Below are positions 46,116 to 57,076 of a DNA stretch of 64,000 nt, piece by piece. Each line of letters starts with the position of its first letter. Positions within the stretch are counted from its first letter, which is position 1. The notes beneath the pieces were generated by a model. It was given only the letters and a program-made list of their open reading frames with translations, searched no databases and had not been told where the DNA came from. Origin of the DNA: Xenoacremonium recifei (lineage: Eukaryota > Ascomycota > Sordariomycetes > Hypocreales > Nectriaceae); NCBI GenBank assembly GCA_012184525.1, contig WOFQ01000046.1, positions 186,001 through 250,000 on the forward strand. The letters run 5' to 3'. The translations under genes were made by a program, and so were the position numbers.

Positions 46116-47375
46116 TCAGGTTGCCTTCGTCTTCTTTTTCGATTTCGACGCCGCACCCTGCTTCTCCCTAGCCTTGCCCTTCTTGATGGCATCCACAAGT
46201 CCCTCTACCTCCTTTTGCTTCTCATCCTCCTCCCGCTTGAGATCCGCCTTGTCAGCCTGTGCCTTTTTCACAGCTCGCATCTTGGCCGCCTGCTTCTCCG
46301 TCTTCTCGATCAGTGCGTCACTCTCCTCCCACAGCTTCTTGGCCACAGCCTCGTCCTTGATCTCGCCCCGCGCGAAATCAACGTCCATGCACTCTTTGAT
46401 GAGTCTGCCACCCTCACCTCGGCCAAGGCTAGATTCCATAGCAGCGTAGAGGATTGACTGCGCAGCCATGTTGGGAGACTTCAGCAGCATCCAAGGAATT
46501 GCATAGCCGATGAGGTACAGCGCCAACCCCCAGAGCGAGCCCCGGGTGAGCCATCGCCGAGTGCTCGGGGTTCTTGACAGGCCTGGGTCGACGAAGATGA
46601 CCCGTGTGTTGTTTGGCATGTTGTCCGGTCGCTTGTAGGCGTCGAGGTGCTTCTGGAAAGCATGGCCGAAGACGTTGAGAGCGAGCTTGCTGCGAGCGTA
46701 GGCGGTACCTGGAGACCAGGATTTCTTGGAGATGGGCTCCTTCAGAGACGGGGAGCCAATGTAGGAAGAACAAGTCGGGATGATAACTCGTACGTCGCGA
46801 TCCACGGGCTGTGCGCGCAAAGCAGGACTTAGAATCCCCAGCAGGTGGAAGTTGGCCAGAAAGTTGACCATCCACGTCTCTTCGATGCCTTCTTCAGTCT
46901 CCCTCCTCTTCCCACCGGGCGGCGTCAGCGTCGCAGCACACAGAATCACCATGTCCAGCCTCCGCGGCGGCGCATTGTCAATCCACTTTGTCGCGAACTT
47001 GCGAATGCTGTGTAGACTCGCCAGATCGACTTGCTCCGCATAGATGAGGTGGTTATTCGTACTCGTTCGCAAATCGCTGATGTACTCGACAAGAAACGGA
47101 TCGTTCGGTGGCGTCTGCGTCAGGAGGCAGAGTTGCGCTCCCTGCTGGGCGAGTTGTTGGGCAGTTTGTGCGCCTATGCCGGAGGTGCCGCCGGTGAGAA
47201 TGACGACTTTGCCATGGAGCGGATGCTCGGCTGGATTCATGCGGCCAGAAGTATAAAGCTTGAGGAGCGTAAGTACGGTGGCGGAGAGGAGGGTATAGAA
47301 GATCGGCCGTAGATTCTCGCGGACAACGCTGGGGAGGCCGTTTTCGATGAGGCCCAGGGCGAGGACGAGAGGCAT
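46116..47375 (-). CDS. Membrane-associated short-chain dehydrogenase (Env9-like)
   Basis: Single exon, 419 residues. Near the N-terminus is a hydrophobic segment (FYTLLSATVLTLLKLY, about 26-42), likely a membrane anchor. Then come the SDR motif TGGTSGIG, the Ser in IIPTCSSYIG and YARSK (Tyr, Lys). The NAG position is altered to LCAAT. The C-terminal 90 residues are rich in Lys, Glu and Ala (coiled-coil-like) and end KSKKKTKAT. Layout and motifs recall yeast Env9 and relatives on lipid droplets or the ER, an attribution from memory and only moderately sure. Substrate unknown. Confidence 0.85.
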   Translation of the reverse strand: MPLVLALGLIENGLPSVVRENLRPIFYTLLSATVLTLLKLYTSGRMNPAEHPLHGKVVILTGGTSGIGAQTAQQLAQQGAQLCLLTQTPPNDPFLVEYISDLRTSTNNHLIYAEQVDLASLHSIRKFATKWIDNAPPRRLDMVILCAATLTPPGGKRRETEEGIEETWMVNFLANFHLLGILSPALRAQPVDRDVRVIIPTCSSYIGSPSLKEPISKKSWSPGTAYARSKLALNVFGHAFQKHLDAYKRPDNMPNNTRVIFVDPGLSRTPSTRRWLTRGSLWGLALYLIGYAIPWMLLKSPNMAAQSILYAAMESSLGRGEGGRLIKECMDVDFARGEIKDEAVAKKLWEESDALIEKTEKQAAKMRAVKKAQADKADLKREEDEKQKEVEGLVDAIKKGKAREKQGAASKSKKKTKAT

Positions 47376-47857
47376 GATGGCGGTGGTAGGCAGCCAAGCG
47401 CAGCAATTAGAAAGAAATTATTAAGAACAGAAAGACCACCGCATTCTTCATAAATGTCGTTGGAAAGCTGCACTCGAAGCAAACCGCAGCGCTAGGTGGC
47501 TTTGGTTGGAGAATGAAGAATACAAAGTGTCCTCCTCCACAGGCGTACGTAGACGTATCATGGGAAATCACGTGCCGCATCTCCAGGCTTTCACCCACCA
47601 CCAACCTGCCGCGATCTCAACTTTCCAACTTCTTTCTCAAACGATCAAACACCATAATCTTGGACCTTGCCACATTTATTTTTGATGCCTTCATTTGTTT
47701 TTGCGAGTGCACATTAAAACAAGAACTGTAACTCTGCATCATTAATCCCGGTATTTTGCTATAGACTACTACACCAGCCAGCAACTGTGGTATCCAACGA
47801 ACCCTAAAAGGTTCATGTGCTTGAATCGATCCTCTCATACATGTTTCTTTCTCTCTT
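47376..47857. other. Intergenic region between SDR and DUF2235 genes
   Basis: Holds the upstream side of the SDR and the 3' flank of the DUF2235 gene; both are on the minus strand. AT-rich, no gene supported. Confidence 0.45.
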
Positions 47858-49802
47858 TTATTCCGGCTTCTTATTTCTGACCCAGATCTCTCCAATTGGA
47901 TCCCCTGGTTCAGCAATGCAGATCCATTCCCCAATTCCAAGCTCTGGAGGAGCCTTTCTCACGCCACGGCCTCCACCGCCAATGATCAAATTACCAGGGC
48001 GGTAGTTCTCGTCGGCCTGCATTCGACGGATGACACTACCATGGACGCGGATCTGGTCAGGAATATCTCGAACTTCTCCTCGCGGGAGCGGCCATCGAAT
48101 CGGCTTCCAGGATCCGTCGTTTTGGAGATCCATTCGGCGAAAGGGGAGGTACTCCATGAACTTCCAGGCCGTGACAGCGATAGTCCCGAGGCCTTGTCCG
48201 TATCCGAGAGAGTCATGAATTCGAGCCGTCGAGGCCTTGTGCATAAGATCGTGGAAGATCGTGTGATGCCCTTCTTCGTCCTCGGTCTTTTCGTCCAAGT
48301 CTGGGCTACTCGGCATCACAGGCGTTGAACTTGGCCCGCTTCCATTCGCAACACGGATGTCTGGGATGACCGACTCCTTTCTCCGTCGCCTCAACTTGTC
48401 ATCATCGTCTTCGTATCCAGGCATCATGCAGCAACCCATCTCAGCTACCTTCTGATCATCGAAAGGCAGCCCAGCTTTCATGGCTTCTCTCACAATCCAA
48501 GCCAAGGGGATATGGCTGGCACTCTTGCTTCCCTCTAACATCTCCCACCCTCCTCCGACGTCGGCATGCCCTCCAGAGAACCAGACCTCATCGATATCCT
48601 GACCCTCTTCGTCCTCAGGATCAAGATCCGAGACGGGGATCCCGGATAGATTCGAGATGTTGTCCACGTCTCCAAGATGAGCAAGCTGGCTTCGATTACA
48701 CGACTTGGATCGGGCTCGGTACGGCTTGTATTCGTTCTCCCTATCGTTCGTCTCGAGATGGCTTGGCTTTCTACCACGTTCGTGATCTCCATCTCCCGCC
48801 TCCCGGATAGTGCCCAGGACATCGCTCATATGGGGGCGGTGGTGGTGATGTGTTTTCGGATGTTGTTGATACATAAGATCCTGTCGAAACTTGGCCCGTC
48901 TCTCGTCAATGCTGACAGCGTGACGGATCACCTTGGCACTACTCCGGGCCGTATAGGGGAATTTGCTGCGCTGCATCCACGCTGTCTCAAAGCGAGGCAC
49001 TGAGTTGACAGTGTCGAACAGCCCGAGGAATCGAATGCGCCCAACCGGTCGAGAAAAGGTCTCTCGGAATCCTTTCATGAATCGGAACATCTCGTCTCTC
49101 TTCTTGCGTGCCTCAGCCTCTTCCTTATCAGTGCCTTTCACATTTTCGCGGCCCTGCCATTCTGCAAAGGCTTTCCAAGCAAACTTGACCATCTCCTCGT
49201 TACCATGGGAGAGCAGACCGATGTAATCCAACATTTCTGCCAGGAATCGAGCGATGTATGCGCCGCGACTGAATCCGAACATGTAGATTTCGTCCCCAGG
49301 GCTGTAGAATCTCATGAGGAATCGATAACCGCCGACAACATGCTGATCAAACGAGGAGCCAATGGCCGAGTCCTTGGCTTTCTGATACCAGGAACTCACG
49401 CGAGCACGGATACCTGTGTGGGTAAGAGATCCAGAGACAACATATGTCCCGATTCCAGCTTTGATCCATTGTGAGCAAAGCATTGTTCATACCCTGGAAG
49501 GCTGGCGACTCACGTTGGTAGTAATGGTACTGGTCATCAGCTGTGCGATCCAGCATTCGGAAAATTTTGAGAATATTGCTGTCGCTGTCATCGCCATGGA
49601 ATTTGTTGCCCGTGCCGTCGAAGCAAAGAATCAGCTTCCTAGGCTTTCGTCCCGATGACGAGTCCGGTGGAGGCATAATGGGCATGTTCATCTTGATGCT
49701 GGGCGGGCGGCTCTGAGTTCCCAAGGAGGAAGAGCCCTTGGGCGGCTCGTTGAAGCCCGCATTATGAGCCGCCGAGCTGGGGCGGAGATGGGACTCGTCC
49801 AT
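47858..49802 (-). CDS. DUF2235 alpha/beta hydrolase (Tle1-like phospholipase fold)
   Basis: Exons 49802-49514 and 49458-47858 give 629 residues from ATG 49802; the frame further upstream has only GTG. The family signature LILCFDGTGN lies at about residues 58-67, YYQPGIGTY is completed by splicing, and the nucleophile elbow is GFSRG with Ser160. The Asp-containing motif WFSGGHADVGGGW lies further on. Between them is an insertion of about 150 residues rich in charged residues and with a run of four His, probably disordered. A second acidic Ser-rich linker precedes the C-terminal part. The fold is shared with bacterial phospholipase effectors; the fungal substrate is unknown. Confidence 0.88.
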
Positions 49803-51585
49803 GGCTGGCAGGCAGGGTTGCACTGCAGAAGAGGGTGTGTTGCTGATGCTTCGCCTCTTCCTGTTGGCTTACAAGGAGCTGAACGGCTGCAGGTGATCTG
49901 TTCGGTTACGATGGGTTGCGCATCGAGTGGAAGCTCCTGGAAGGATGCCACAGCAGATGGTGGATGAAAGAACCAAGTTCAACAGTTCAAGAAGACATCT
50001 GTCAATCTTGTTTGAAGAAATTAGAGTGTCCGCAGCCGAGACGAACTGGACATGGCGCAGCTTTTAGAGGCTCTCCAGCTCGTTCAATGTTTGAGACAAG
50101 CCCACCGTTCCGTCATCCGCAATGGCGGCAACGACAACGACCTGCCATACGCCATGGACGATGGACAATGGGGGGAGACTCCATGAAGATCACGGCTAAT
50201 GCGGTGCTGCTGCCCACGAGTCCGGTCAAGCGTCTCAGGCCCAATCGAGGGCCTCATACTCCGTGGACAGAACAGAGCTGATGGAGCAGAGGTCAGCATT
50301 GTCTCAGAAGCGAAGCCCTGAGAGGCTCAAAGGAGACTTAGTGCAGCTGCACGATGCAGCTTTCTCGACAGAGTTGGTTAGGCGGCATCTGCCGGCTGTG
50401 CAGGTAGCCATCTGAAAACCCCAGCTGGAGCGAAGATCTCTGCCGTGTAGGAAGAGCTTGCAGGACGGGGGGGGCAGCGAATGGAGCAAGGGCTGATTAT
50501 CGTGACTCGGAGGCAGTCCTATTTGGGAGACTCGAGAGGAGAAGTGGCAGGGGAAGTAAGTCTAGTATTTGCTCCTTAGACGGAATTCGTGCTCGACTCG
50601 GCTGACTCTCGGCGAGGACAGGCAGCGTTGAGCAACTCGACGACTCTGCCAGCTCTCCAAAGTCTTCAGCTGATCCTCCGAGGCCCTGGTCAAATAGTGT
50701 CTGCCGCTCCACAGCCGAACAAGGGCGGGATTGTCGAGCAGCTGCCGAAGACTTGAAAACTGGCCGGTGATGATTGGCAACCACCGCGCCGGGATGATTG
50801 TCAGTGGCCCCAGTGCTGATTTCGCTTTGCAGCAACTGATTGGCCTCACAAGATGGCGACTTTTGTGAGACGATGAACGCTGGCTCCCTTGCGTACGGGT
50901 CTACAGCGTCATGCAATTGAACGCCCGCCGGAACTTTCATCCAACAGGAAGCACGCTCTGCTACATACTCCTCTTGCAATTCGTACTCTGTGCAATCTTC
51001 TTGTCCCCCAGAGCACGGGGCGGTGTGTCTCCCAGTCAGCGTGTGTCTTAGACTCGCCCATGCCAATCACAGCTCCCACCAACAGCCCCGTCGCGGACGC
51101 TATTGAGGCCCGTCCCTAGAGAGCACGGACTAATGAGCAATGAGGATCAGCCCTGGAGGAAGGGACCGGCGAGATGAGCACACAACTTGCTCTGTGCCGT
51201 CCGTCGTGGGCCTTTGCGAGGTCCAACGGAAAAGCTCCGATGGCTGGCTGGTGTCTCGGAGGAAGATGTAAGTAAGTCGTCACTCGTGCGGATCGAATCA
51301 GTAGTCCGGTGTGATCGAGATTTGTTGGGCCAGCCGCTGACGCAGTGAAGGGAAGTCGGGGACAAGGTAAGACTCTCCGGGCCGGATGTCTTGGATCCCG
51401 AGCATGGGGAGCGAGGTTCTTTCGGGAGGTACCGTACCATCCATTGCTGATGTTCGGGACACAGGTTAAGCATATTGACACTGGCAGGATCAGAGGGTCT
51501 TGCCTTGGTAAAAGTTTGGTTCGATGGCCCAGTACCAAACATCTGGGATAGACTGATCTACTAACATACAGACAGACTCTAAGAC
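49803..51585. other. Intergenic stretch of 1.8 kb, no gene supported
   Basis: Upstream of the DUF2235 gene and downstream of the enoyl-CoA hydratase gene. Frames on both strands are short and overlap; one 44-codon frame at 50052-50186 looks protein-like but has no support. Presumably promoter and long 5' leader of the DUF2235 gene. Confidence 0.4.
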
Positions 51586-52503
51586 TCACAGTTTACTATC
51601 CTTCCACACAGCCTTCCTCTTCTCAACAAAGCTCAACACTCCCTCCTTCATATTCTCTCCCCCATCAAGCGCCTGATAAATGCCCAAATCCGTCCTCTTC
51701 GTGCTAGCCTGAGGATCCTCGCCGTCCCATCCGCCCAGCAAGCCCGCGCGACTCACAATGACCGAGTCTGGCGAATTGTCCGCAACTTCGGCTGCCCAGC
51801 GCACCGCCTCGTCGACGACCTGCTCCAGCGGCACGACCTTGTTGACAATCCCCCAGTCGTGAAGTTGCTGAGCGGTGTACATGCGGCCCAGGAGCGCCAT
51901 CTCTGAGGCGCGTTGTCTTCCAACAATGCGGATGAGGCGCGGTAAAGCTCCTGCGATGGCGACAACTCCGCGCTTCACCTCCGGGAGCCCAAACTTGGCC
52001 GTCTCAGCCGCAACCACCATATCAACATTGATCATCATCTCGAACCCGCCGCCCAAACACAACCCATTCACCGCCGCAATCACCGGCTTCTTCCCCCTCC
52101 GATTACTCAGTCCTCCAAACCCATTATCCGCCCACTTCTTCCCGCCCTCCACATTGCTCAACACGCCCTCCTGATTCTTCTCATGCCACTCCTTCAAATC
52201 CGCGCCCGCACAGAACGCCCTGCCCTTCCCCGTGATCACCGCACACCGCAGCGACGGCTCGGCCTCGAACCACGCCCACAGCGCGTCCAGCTCCCAGTGC
52301 GTGGCCCGGCGCAGGGCGTTGAGCTGCGCGGGGCGGTTGAGCGTCACGAGCAGCACGTGCGGGAGCGGCGAGGACACGATGGCGGAGGGCGTGGGAGGAG
52401 GCGGCGTGGTGAATGTCTGCGACATGGTGACGGATTGGGGAAATGTTGTGTGGCTGAGGGTGAAGAAGTGAGGGCCGACGTGGGTGTGGTAATGCCGGGG
52501 CAT
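51586..52503 (-). CDS. Enoyl-CoA hydratase/isomerase with peroxisomal targeting signal
   Basis: Single exon. ATG 52503 gives 305 residues; an in-frame ATG at 52425 gives 279 and looks more family-like because homology begins after it. The crotonase fold is clear: LNALRRATHWEL, AFCAGADLKEW (first oxyanion loop) and AAVNGLCLGGGFEMMINVDMV (second oxyanion loop), then GLPEVKRGVVA with an acidic residue near the usual catalytic position. The chain ends in DSKL, a canonical PTS1, so import into peroxisomes is likely. It probably acts in beta-oxidation or branched-chain amino acid breakdown, which sequence alone does not separate. Confidence 0.92.
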   Translation of the reverse strand: MPRHYHTHVGPHFFTLSHTTFPQSVTMSQTFTTPPPPTPSAIVSSPLPHVLLVTLNRPAQLNALRRATHWELDALWAWFEAEPSLRCAVITGKGRAFCAGADLKEWHEKNQEGVLSNVEGGKKWADNGFGGLSNRRGKKPVIAAVNGLCLGGGFEMMINVDMVVAAETAKFGLPEVKRGVVAIAGALPRLIRIVGRQRASEMALLGRMYTAQQLHDWGIVNKVVPLEQVVDEAVRWAAEVADNSPDSVIVSRAGLLGGWDGEDPQASTKRTDLGIYQALDGGENMKEGVLSFVEKRKAVWKDSKL

Positions 52504-53069
52504 CGAGTGGTGATGATGGTGAAGTTGGAGGAGTGCAAGGTTGTTAACACTCTTGACAATTGCTTATAACCAACACAAGACAATGCGTGAGGTTCAACAA
52601 GAAGTAAAGAATACGGATGTCTTCAACCCTTCAACAATGCGATGAAGAACGTATGTTGTTGGTGGTTGTAACCACAGAAGATGATCCCCGGATTTCCTAC
52701 CCCGGATCCCCAAAACCGCCTTACCCTACACCCTCCAATGCGGAGAACCTCGGCATCTCGGTCCGGCCACGGAGGACAGCCCGAAAACACCAACTTATTA
52801 ATCCCACCGAGGTGATTGATTAATTAATTCATGGTTGATATATCTTGAGAAGCTAAGTAAGGTAGACATTTGTTTGTCCAACATCCAAATCTGCACATAT
52901 TCTCAAAACGCCAGCCCCTCCCTCCCCCCTTTCCTTGCTTCCCCTTGTAATGTGATGTGATGTGCTGGAGACGTCTGGGATTTAATCTCGATAATAATAA
53001 TAATAATAATACATTTTGGTATTCCCTTGTATAGCCTCCACCATGCTTCTTGTATTTGTCTTGGCCTCA
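52504..53069. other. Intergenic region with TAA microsatellite
   Basis: Lies upstream of the enoyl-CoA hydratase gene and downstream of the RBM25-like gene (both minus strand). A simple ATA/TAA repeat of about seven units spans 52991-53010. Frames reading through this stretch from the RBM25-like gene are read-through of its last intron. Confidence 0.55.
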
Positions 53070-55598
53070 TCACGCCGGGAGACCGCGCTTCTCCGATTCG
53101 GTGAAGAAGATGACCATGCGCCAGAGCTTCTTGACGAGGTCCTCGGCCTCTTCGTCCAGGGGCTACACACCAGATTAGATTAGCATCATAAGTTTCAAAC
53201 GAAGGATCATCATCAGTCTCAAGAAAAGGGGCATCAGAAAAACTCACCCCTTCCAGCTCGTCCGCCAGCGCCGCCGCTCCCCGATGCGCCCTCAAATGCT
53301 CCTCCACCGTCTCGACCAGCATCTCCTCCTGCACGCCCAGGTACTCGACAATCTTCTTCTCCACGAACGGCCGCAGCTTGTCGCGCACGATAGCCTCGTC
53401 CATGAACTCCCACTTGACGTCCCACGCCCACAGGCCCTCGCGGTCCGACGGGATCTCCTGCGCCAGGGCTCGCACTGCCTGCTGGATCTCCTCGTCTGTC
53501 ATGCTGGCTGCTGCTGAGGCGGAGGCTGGCTCGAACTGGATTGGTACGAGGGTGCGTTTGGCTGATGCGTCGGCTTCCTCGTCGTCCAAAAGGCCCTCGA
53601 CCTCTGCAATCGTGCGCCGTTGAGGAGCTGCGCGGGAAGCTTGAGCCCGTTGAGCAGCCGCACCAAGAGACAGCTTGAAAGGCTGAGGCGCTGCGGGCTG
53701 GGCCTGTTGCTGTTGCTCGCGCTCTGAGACCGCTGACGATGTCTGCTGGTCGAGGAACGAGTCGGCCATGCCTCGAGCACGCTCCATGTCGGCTTGCTCG
53801 CGACGCCGCTCATCCATCTCCGCCCTGCGGTCACTCTCATCCCTCGACTCCTCGTCTGCGCGGTCGGCATTGCGGTTGCGCACCCAGCCGGCATGGTCAC
53901 GATAGTAGGCGTGCGCCTTACGCCCAGCCTCCTTTTCGTCGTCCCATGTGCGCTCGCGCTCAAGCTGCTCGGCGCGCCGGTGCTCCAAAGACTCAGCATC
54001 CTGCCTCTCGCGATCACGTTCACGCTCTAGGGCGGCTTGTCTTGAGCGCTCGCGGTTCGCCCACTTACGCTCAGCCTCGAGGTATGCCTTGTCGTCGTCG
54101 GCCTGTTGCTTAGCCTGATGCCGTAGATAGATCTCCTCATCGCTGGCAGAGTCGTCTTCGTCTTCGTCGGTGCGGTAAATAGACAGGTCTGTGTTGCTGA
54201 TACCACCGTTAACGAAAGACACCCGCCCCTGACCATGCCCATTCTGCTGGCCCTTGGGACCCGACGGCGGCGCATTGCCGCTCCTAGGACCCAGGGGAAT
54301 GTTGTTCGTGCTGTTTGGCGGCGGCGAGTCAAGACGTGAGTGTCGTGGACCGCCGTTACTGCGCTGCCTCTCCATCTCCTCCATCTCCTCTTCTCGCCGT
54401 AGCCGCTCCAGATCGCGCTGGTTGCTGCGCTCGCGGAACGCCGCAATCTCTTGCGCCACAACCTCACGCATCTCGGCGGGAATGTCGGCCAGTTCATCGT
54501 CCTGCGCCAGAGGGATATTTACCACTTCAACGTTATCGCCAGCCTCGGTATTGCCCATTGTGACATCGGATTGGCCATCGGCGTTGATGTTGCTCGAAGG
54601 GTTGAAGAGCTCGCGAATCACTTCGTCCAGCGCCGCTTTCGCAGCTTGTAGTCGTTGTTCCGCACCAGAGTCGTCTGCCCGGCTCTCCTCGTAGGATTCA
54701 ACGTATTTGAGTGAACTCGGGTCCACCTCAACTTGCAGCTTCGTCCTCTTGACCCCATCTGCCCCGTCTTCTTCCTCCTTGATTTCGCTGTGTGGTTGTT
54801 GTCGCTTGATGGGCACCTCGACGTCTTGCTCGTGAAGTAGCTTAATGGCAATTGATAGTGATTCGGGGTCCTCAAATTGCGCAAAGCCAAACTTGACGCC
54901 CTTGTGGTCCTCTATCACGCTCGCCGCCGAATCCCACTTCCGCAGCTTGCCCACGGCGCCCAACAGCTTCTCTACGCCCTCGTCGCCGCCCAGACCCTCG
55001 GGGATCTGGTGTATAAAGATCGTTCGTAGTTTCTCCTCGCTCGTCGGGGGCACAAGGACCTGTGTTGCTTCCCTGTTCGAAGAGCGGCCCTGGTCCATCC
55101 GATCGCGGTCCATGCCCAGCCCAGGCCGTCCACCACCTCGACCCTCACGATCCGGCCCCGAGAAGCTGTCGCCGCGACCCATTGGCGGGCCACTCCCAGG
55201 CTTCCCCCCTCCGGTACCGAGACGTATCACCGGTGCATTGAAGTTGATGTTGGGCATGTTCGCCGGGGCTTGGAAGTTGTGCGGGAGGCCGCTTGGACGA
55301 TTAGCTTGCGTGGCGCTGGACTGCTGGACACCCGGAGGCGCCATGCCCGGGGCAGAGGACATGCCTGGAGGAGGTCCTGCGCGAGAAACAAAGTCAGTAT
55401 GTCGGCTGGGAGGCAGCATCGCAGGGAGAGGCGAACCGAGACCAGGAGGAGGGGCCATGCCGGGAGGCGCTGCATTGTTGGATCCGGGATAGCCACCGTA
55501 GGCGGGCGGCGCGCCATAGGGGTTGCCTTTGCACGTTAGCGATCTGGGAGTGCCTCAGCACAGCGCTGCAACTCACCTCCGTACGGGTTGTAGGCCAT
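53070..55598 (-). CDS. RRM and PWI domain splicing factor (RBM25-like)
   Basis: The ATG at 55598 opens a short exon (MAYNPYGG) spliced to a large exon, and a last intron (53164 to about 53246) leads to the final exon ending at TGA 53070. Domains: a Pro/Gly/Tyr-rich N-terminus; a divergent RRM (LRTIFIHQIPEGL to FGFAQFEDPESL); a long Arg/Glu/Asp-rich segment; and a C-terminal PWI domain (IVRDKLRPFVEKKIVEYLG to DLVKKLWRMVIFFTESEKRGLP), complete only after the last intron is removed. This is the RBM25/Snu71 plan, linked to U1 snRNP and 5' splice-site choice, so a nuclear role is expected. About 820 residues. Confidence 0.9.
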
Positions 55599-56107
55599 GA
55601 CGAGGATGCCCTTGTCGGTGAATCTTCTCGGTGCAGCACCAGCAATTCCGCGCCCGTCGCAACCCTAACGATGTTGAAGTGTCGAGACTCGATCCACACG
55701 TCGCCCTCGGAGCACAAGCTGTTGCAAGGAGGCACTTCCGGGCGGTTTCTGTTCGCGCTGGCGACGGGAGGAGATGATGAAGAGAATCAAAGTCTGAAAT
55801 TCCCCAGATCGCAAGGCTGATTGCTTTGCGGCTGGAGCCTTTTGCGGCGCGTCGCTGATTGGCTGTGGAGGCGCCACACCGCGGGACGTCGGGTCATTGG
55901 TTAACCCGGGACCCGCCGTGACTTTTTGCTGCTGTCTCGAACGAGCTCTGGTGAACTTCTCGTGAGAAGAGCAGTCTTGATTTGGGAGAGCGATTGGCTG
56001 TGAATTGAGCCGGCTCTTCTTCAACATGTGAGCGCCAACCTCCCGCAACTACTGGGTTACTTATATCTAACGTTCTCAGGGCCTCCACGTCCAGACTTGG
56101 CGGCGTG
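55599..56107. promoter_or_regulatory. Divergent promoter between RBM25-like and bS21m genes
   Basis: About 500 bases between head-to-head genes. GC-rich near 55870 (CCGCGGGACG). Antisense frames here lack support. No clear TATA box on either side, as is common for housekeeping genes. Confidence 0.45.
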
Positions 56108-56812
56108 ATGCTGTCGAGACTCGCTACCCCGTCAAGAGCCCTCATGCTCCCATCGCGAGCCTTTTCAACCTCCATTGCCCTTCGAGACGACAACCGAAGC
56201 CGCTCTTCTCAACCAGCCCGAGTCAACCCTCTCATCGGCGGCAACACCGTCCGCACCGAGCCCCCTAAGCCAGCCAAGCCCGCTGCCGCATCACCACCAC
56301 CTGCTGAGGCACCATCACCCTCACCACCAACAAGCACCCTCTCCGACATCCCTCCTCCTCCTCCGCCCGCCGCCGCTGCAGAGAGTACTCCCGAACCCGA
56401 CGCCTCGTCGCGCTTCTCCTACACCGCCGCCGCCACCCAGCCCAACTTCAACCTCGACATCGCCTCCATCATCGCCAACAAATCCGCCGCCTACGCCGCG
56501 ACCGTCTCGCCCCCCGACGCAACCTCCCGCCCCCAGGTCCGCGCCAAGGCCGTCACCGGCCGCACCGTGTTCATCGCGCAGCGCACCCACGGCGCCGACA
56601 ATGTCGCTACCACGCCTGCCAACGCCTTCATGGTGCTCGGCCGCATGGTGCGCAAGGAGCAGGTCAAGAACAAGTTCCACAGCCAGAAGTTCCATGAGCG
56701 CAAGGGCTTGAAGCGCAAGAGGTTGAGGAGTCAGCGGTGGAGGGCAAGGTTCAAGACTGGGTTCAAGGCGACGGCTCATCGGGTCATGGAGTTGACGAGG
56801 CAGGGGTGGTAA
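56108..56812 (+). CDS. mrp21: Mitochondrial small-subunit ribosomal protein bS21m (Mrp21-like)
   Basis: Single exon, 234 residues from ATG 56108. The N-terminus (MLSRLATPSRALMLPSRAFS) is an Arg-rich mitochondrial presequence. A Pro/Ala/Ser-rich linker fills residues about 40-130. The conserved C-terminal part, from about residue 155 (FMVLGRMVRKEQVKNKFHSQKF, then ERKGLKRKRLRSQRWRARF), is strongly basic and ends MELTRQGW, like the bS21 family in fungal mitochondria. It binds the 3' region of the mitochondrial 15S/16S rRNA in the small subunit. The bS21 assignment is moderately sure; mitochondrial ribosomal origin is more certain. Confidence 0.78.
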   Translation: MLSRLATPSRALMLPSRAFSTSIALRDDNRSRSSQPARVNPLIGGNTVRTEPPKPAKPAAASPPPAEAPSPSPPTSTLSDIPPPPPPAAAAESTPEPDASSRFSYTAAATQPNFNLDIASIIANKSAAYAATVSPPDATSRPQVRAKAVTGRTVFIAQRTHGADNVATTPANAFMVLGRMVRKEQVKNKFHSQKFHERKGLKRKRLRSQRWRARFKTGFKATAHRVMELTRQGW

Positions 56813-57076
56813 AGAGGTGGATTGTGTATTATACGGTGTTCGATATAGGGCCATAAAAGCGTTGTACAATATATAGATGGCTAGCTGTATGAGACATTGG
56901 AGCTGAGTTAAGATGTGGGAATGTAATTGTTCATGAAGTATATGTGCAGTGTGCCGGAACCCCTTACTGCTGAGGCGCGGCTCGTCCAGTTGCTTGACCA
57001 ACATGAGATATACGGGAAGACATACAAAGTATATCTCAATTCCAAGTCTTCAACTATCCAAAACCGAATCCCCTTC

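Noticed and set aside
50052..50186. 44-codon frame in the DUF2235 upstream region
   Set aside because: It looks protein-like but is short, has no known domain and no splice partner. It could be a chance frame or an upstream ORF.
52903..53069. C-terminal extension of the RBM25-like frame with an isoleucine run
   Set aside because: It comes from reading through the last intron and the TAA repeat. Splicing at the GTGAGT donor restores a PWI domain end and a stop at 53070.
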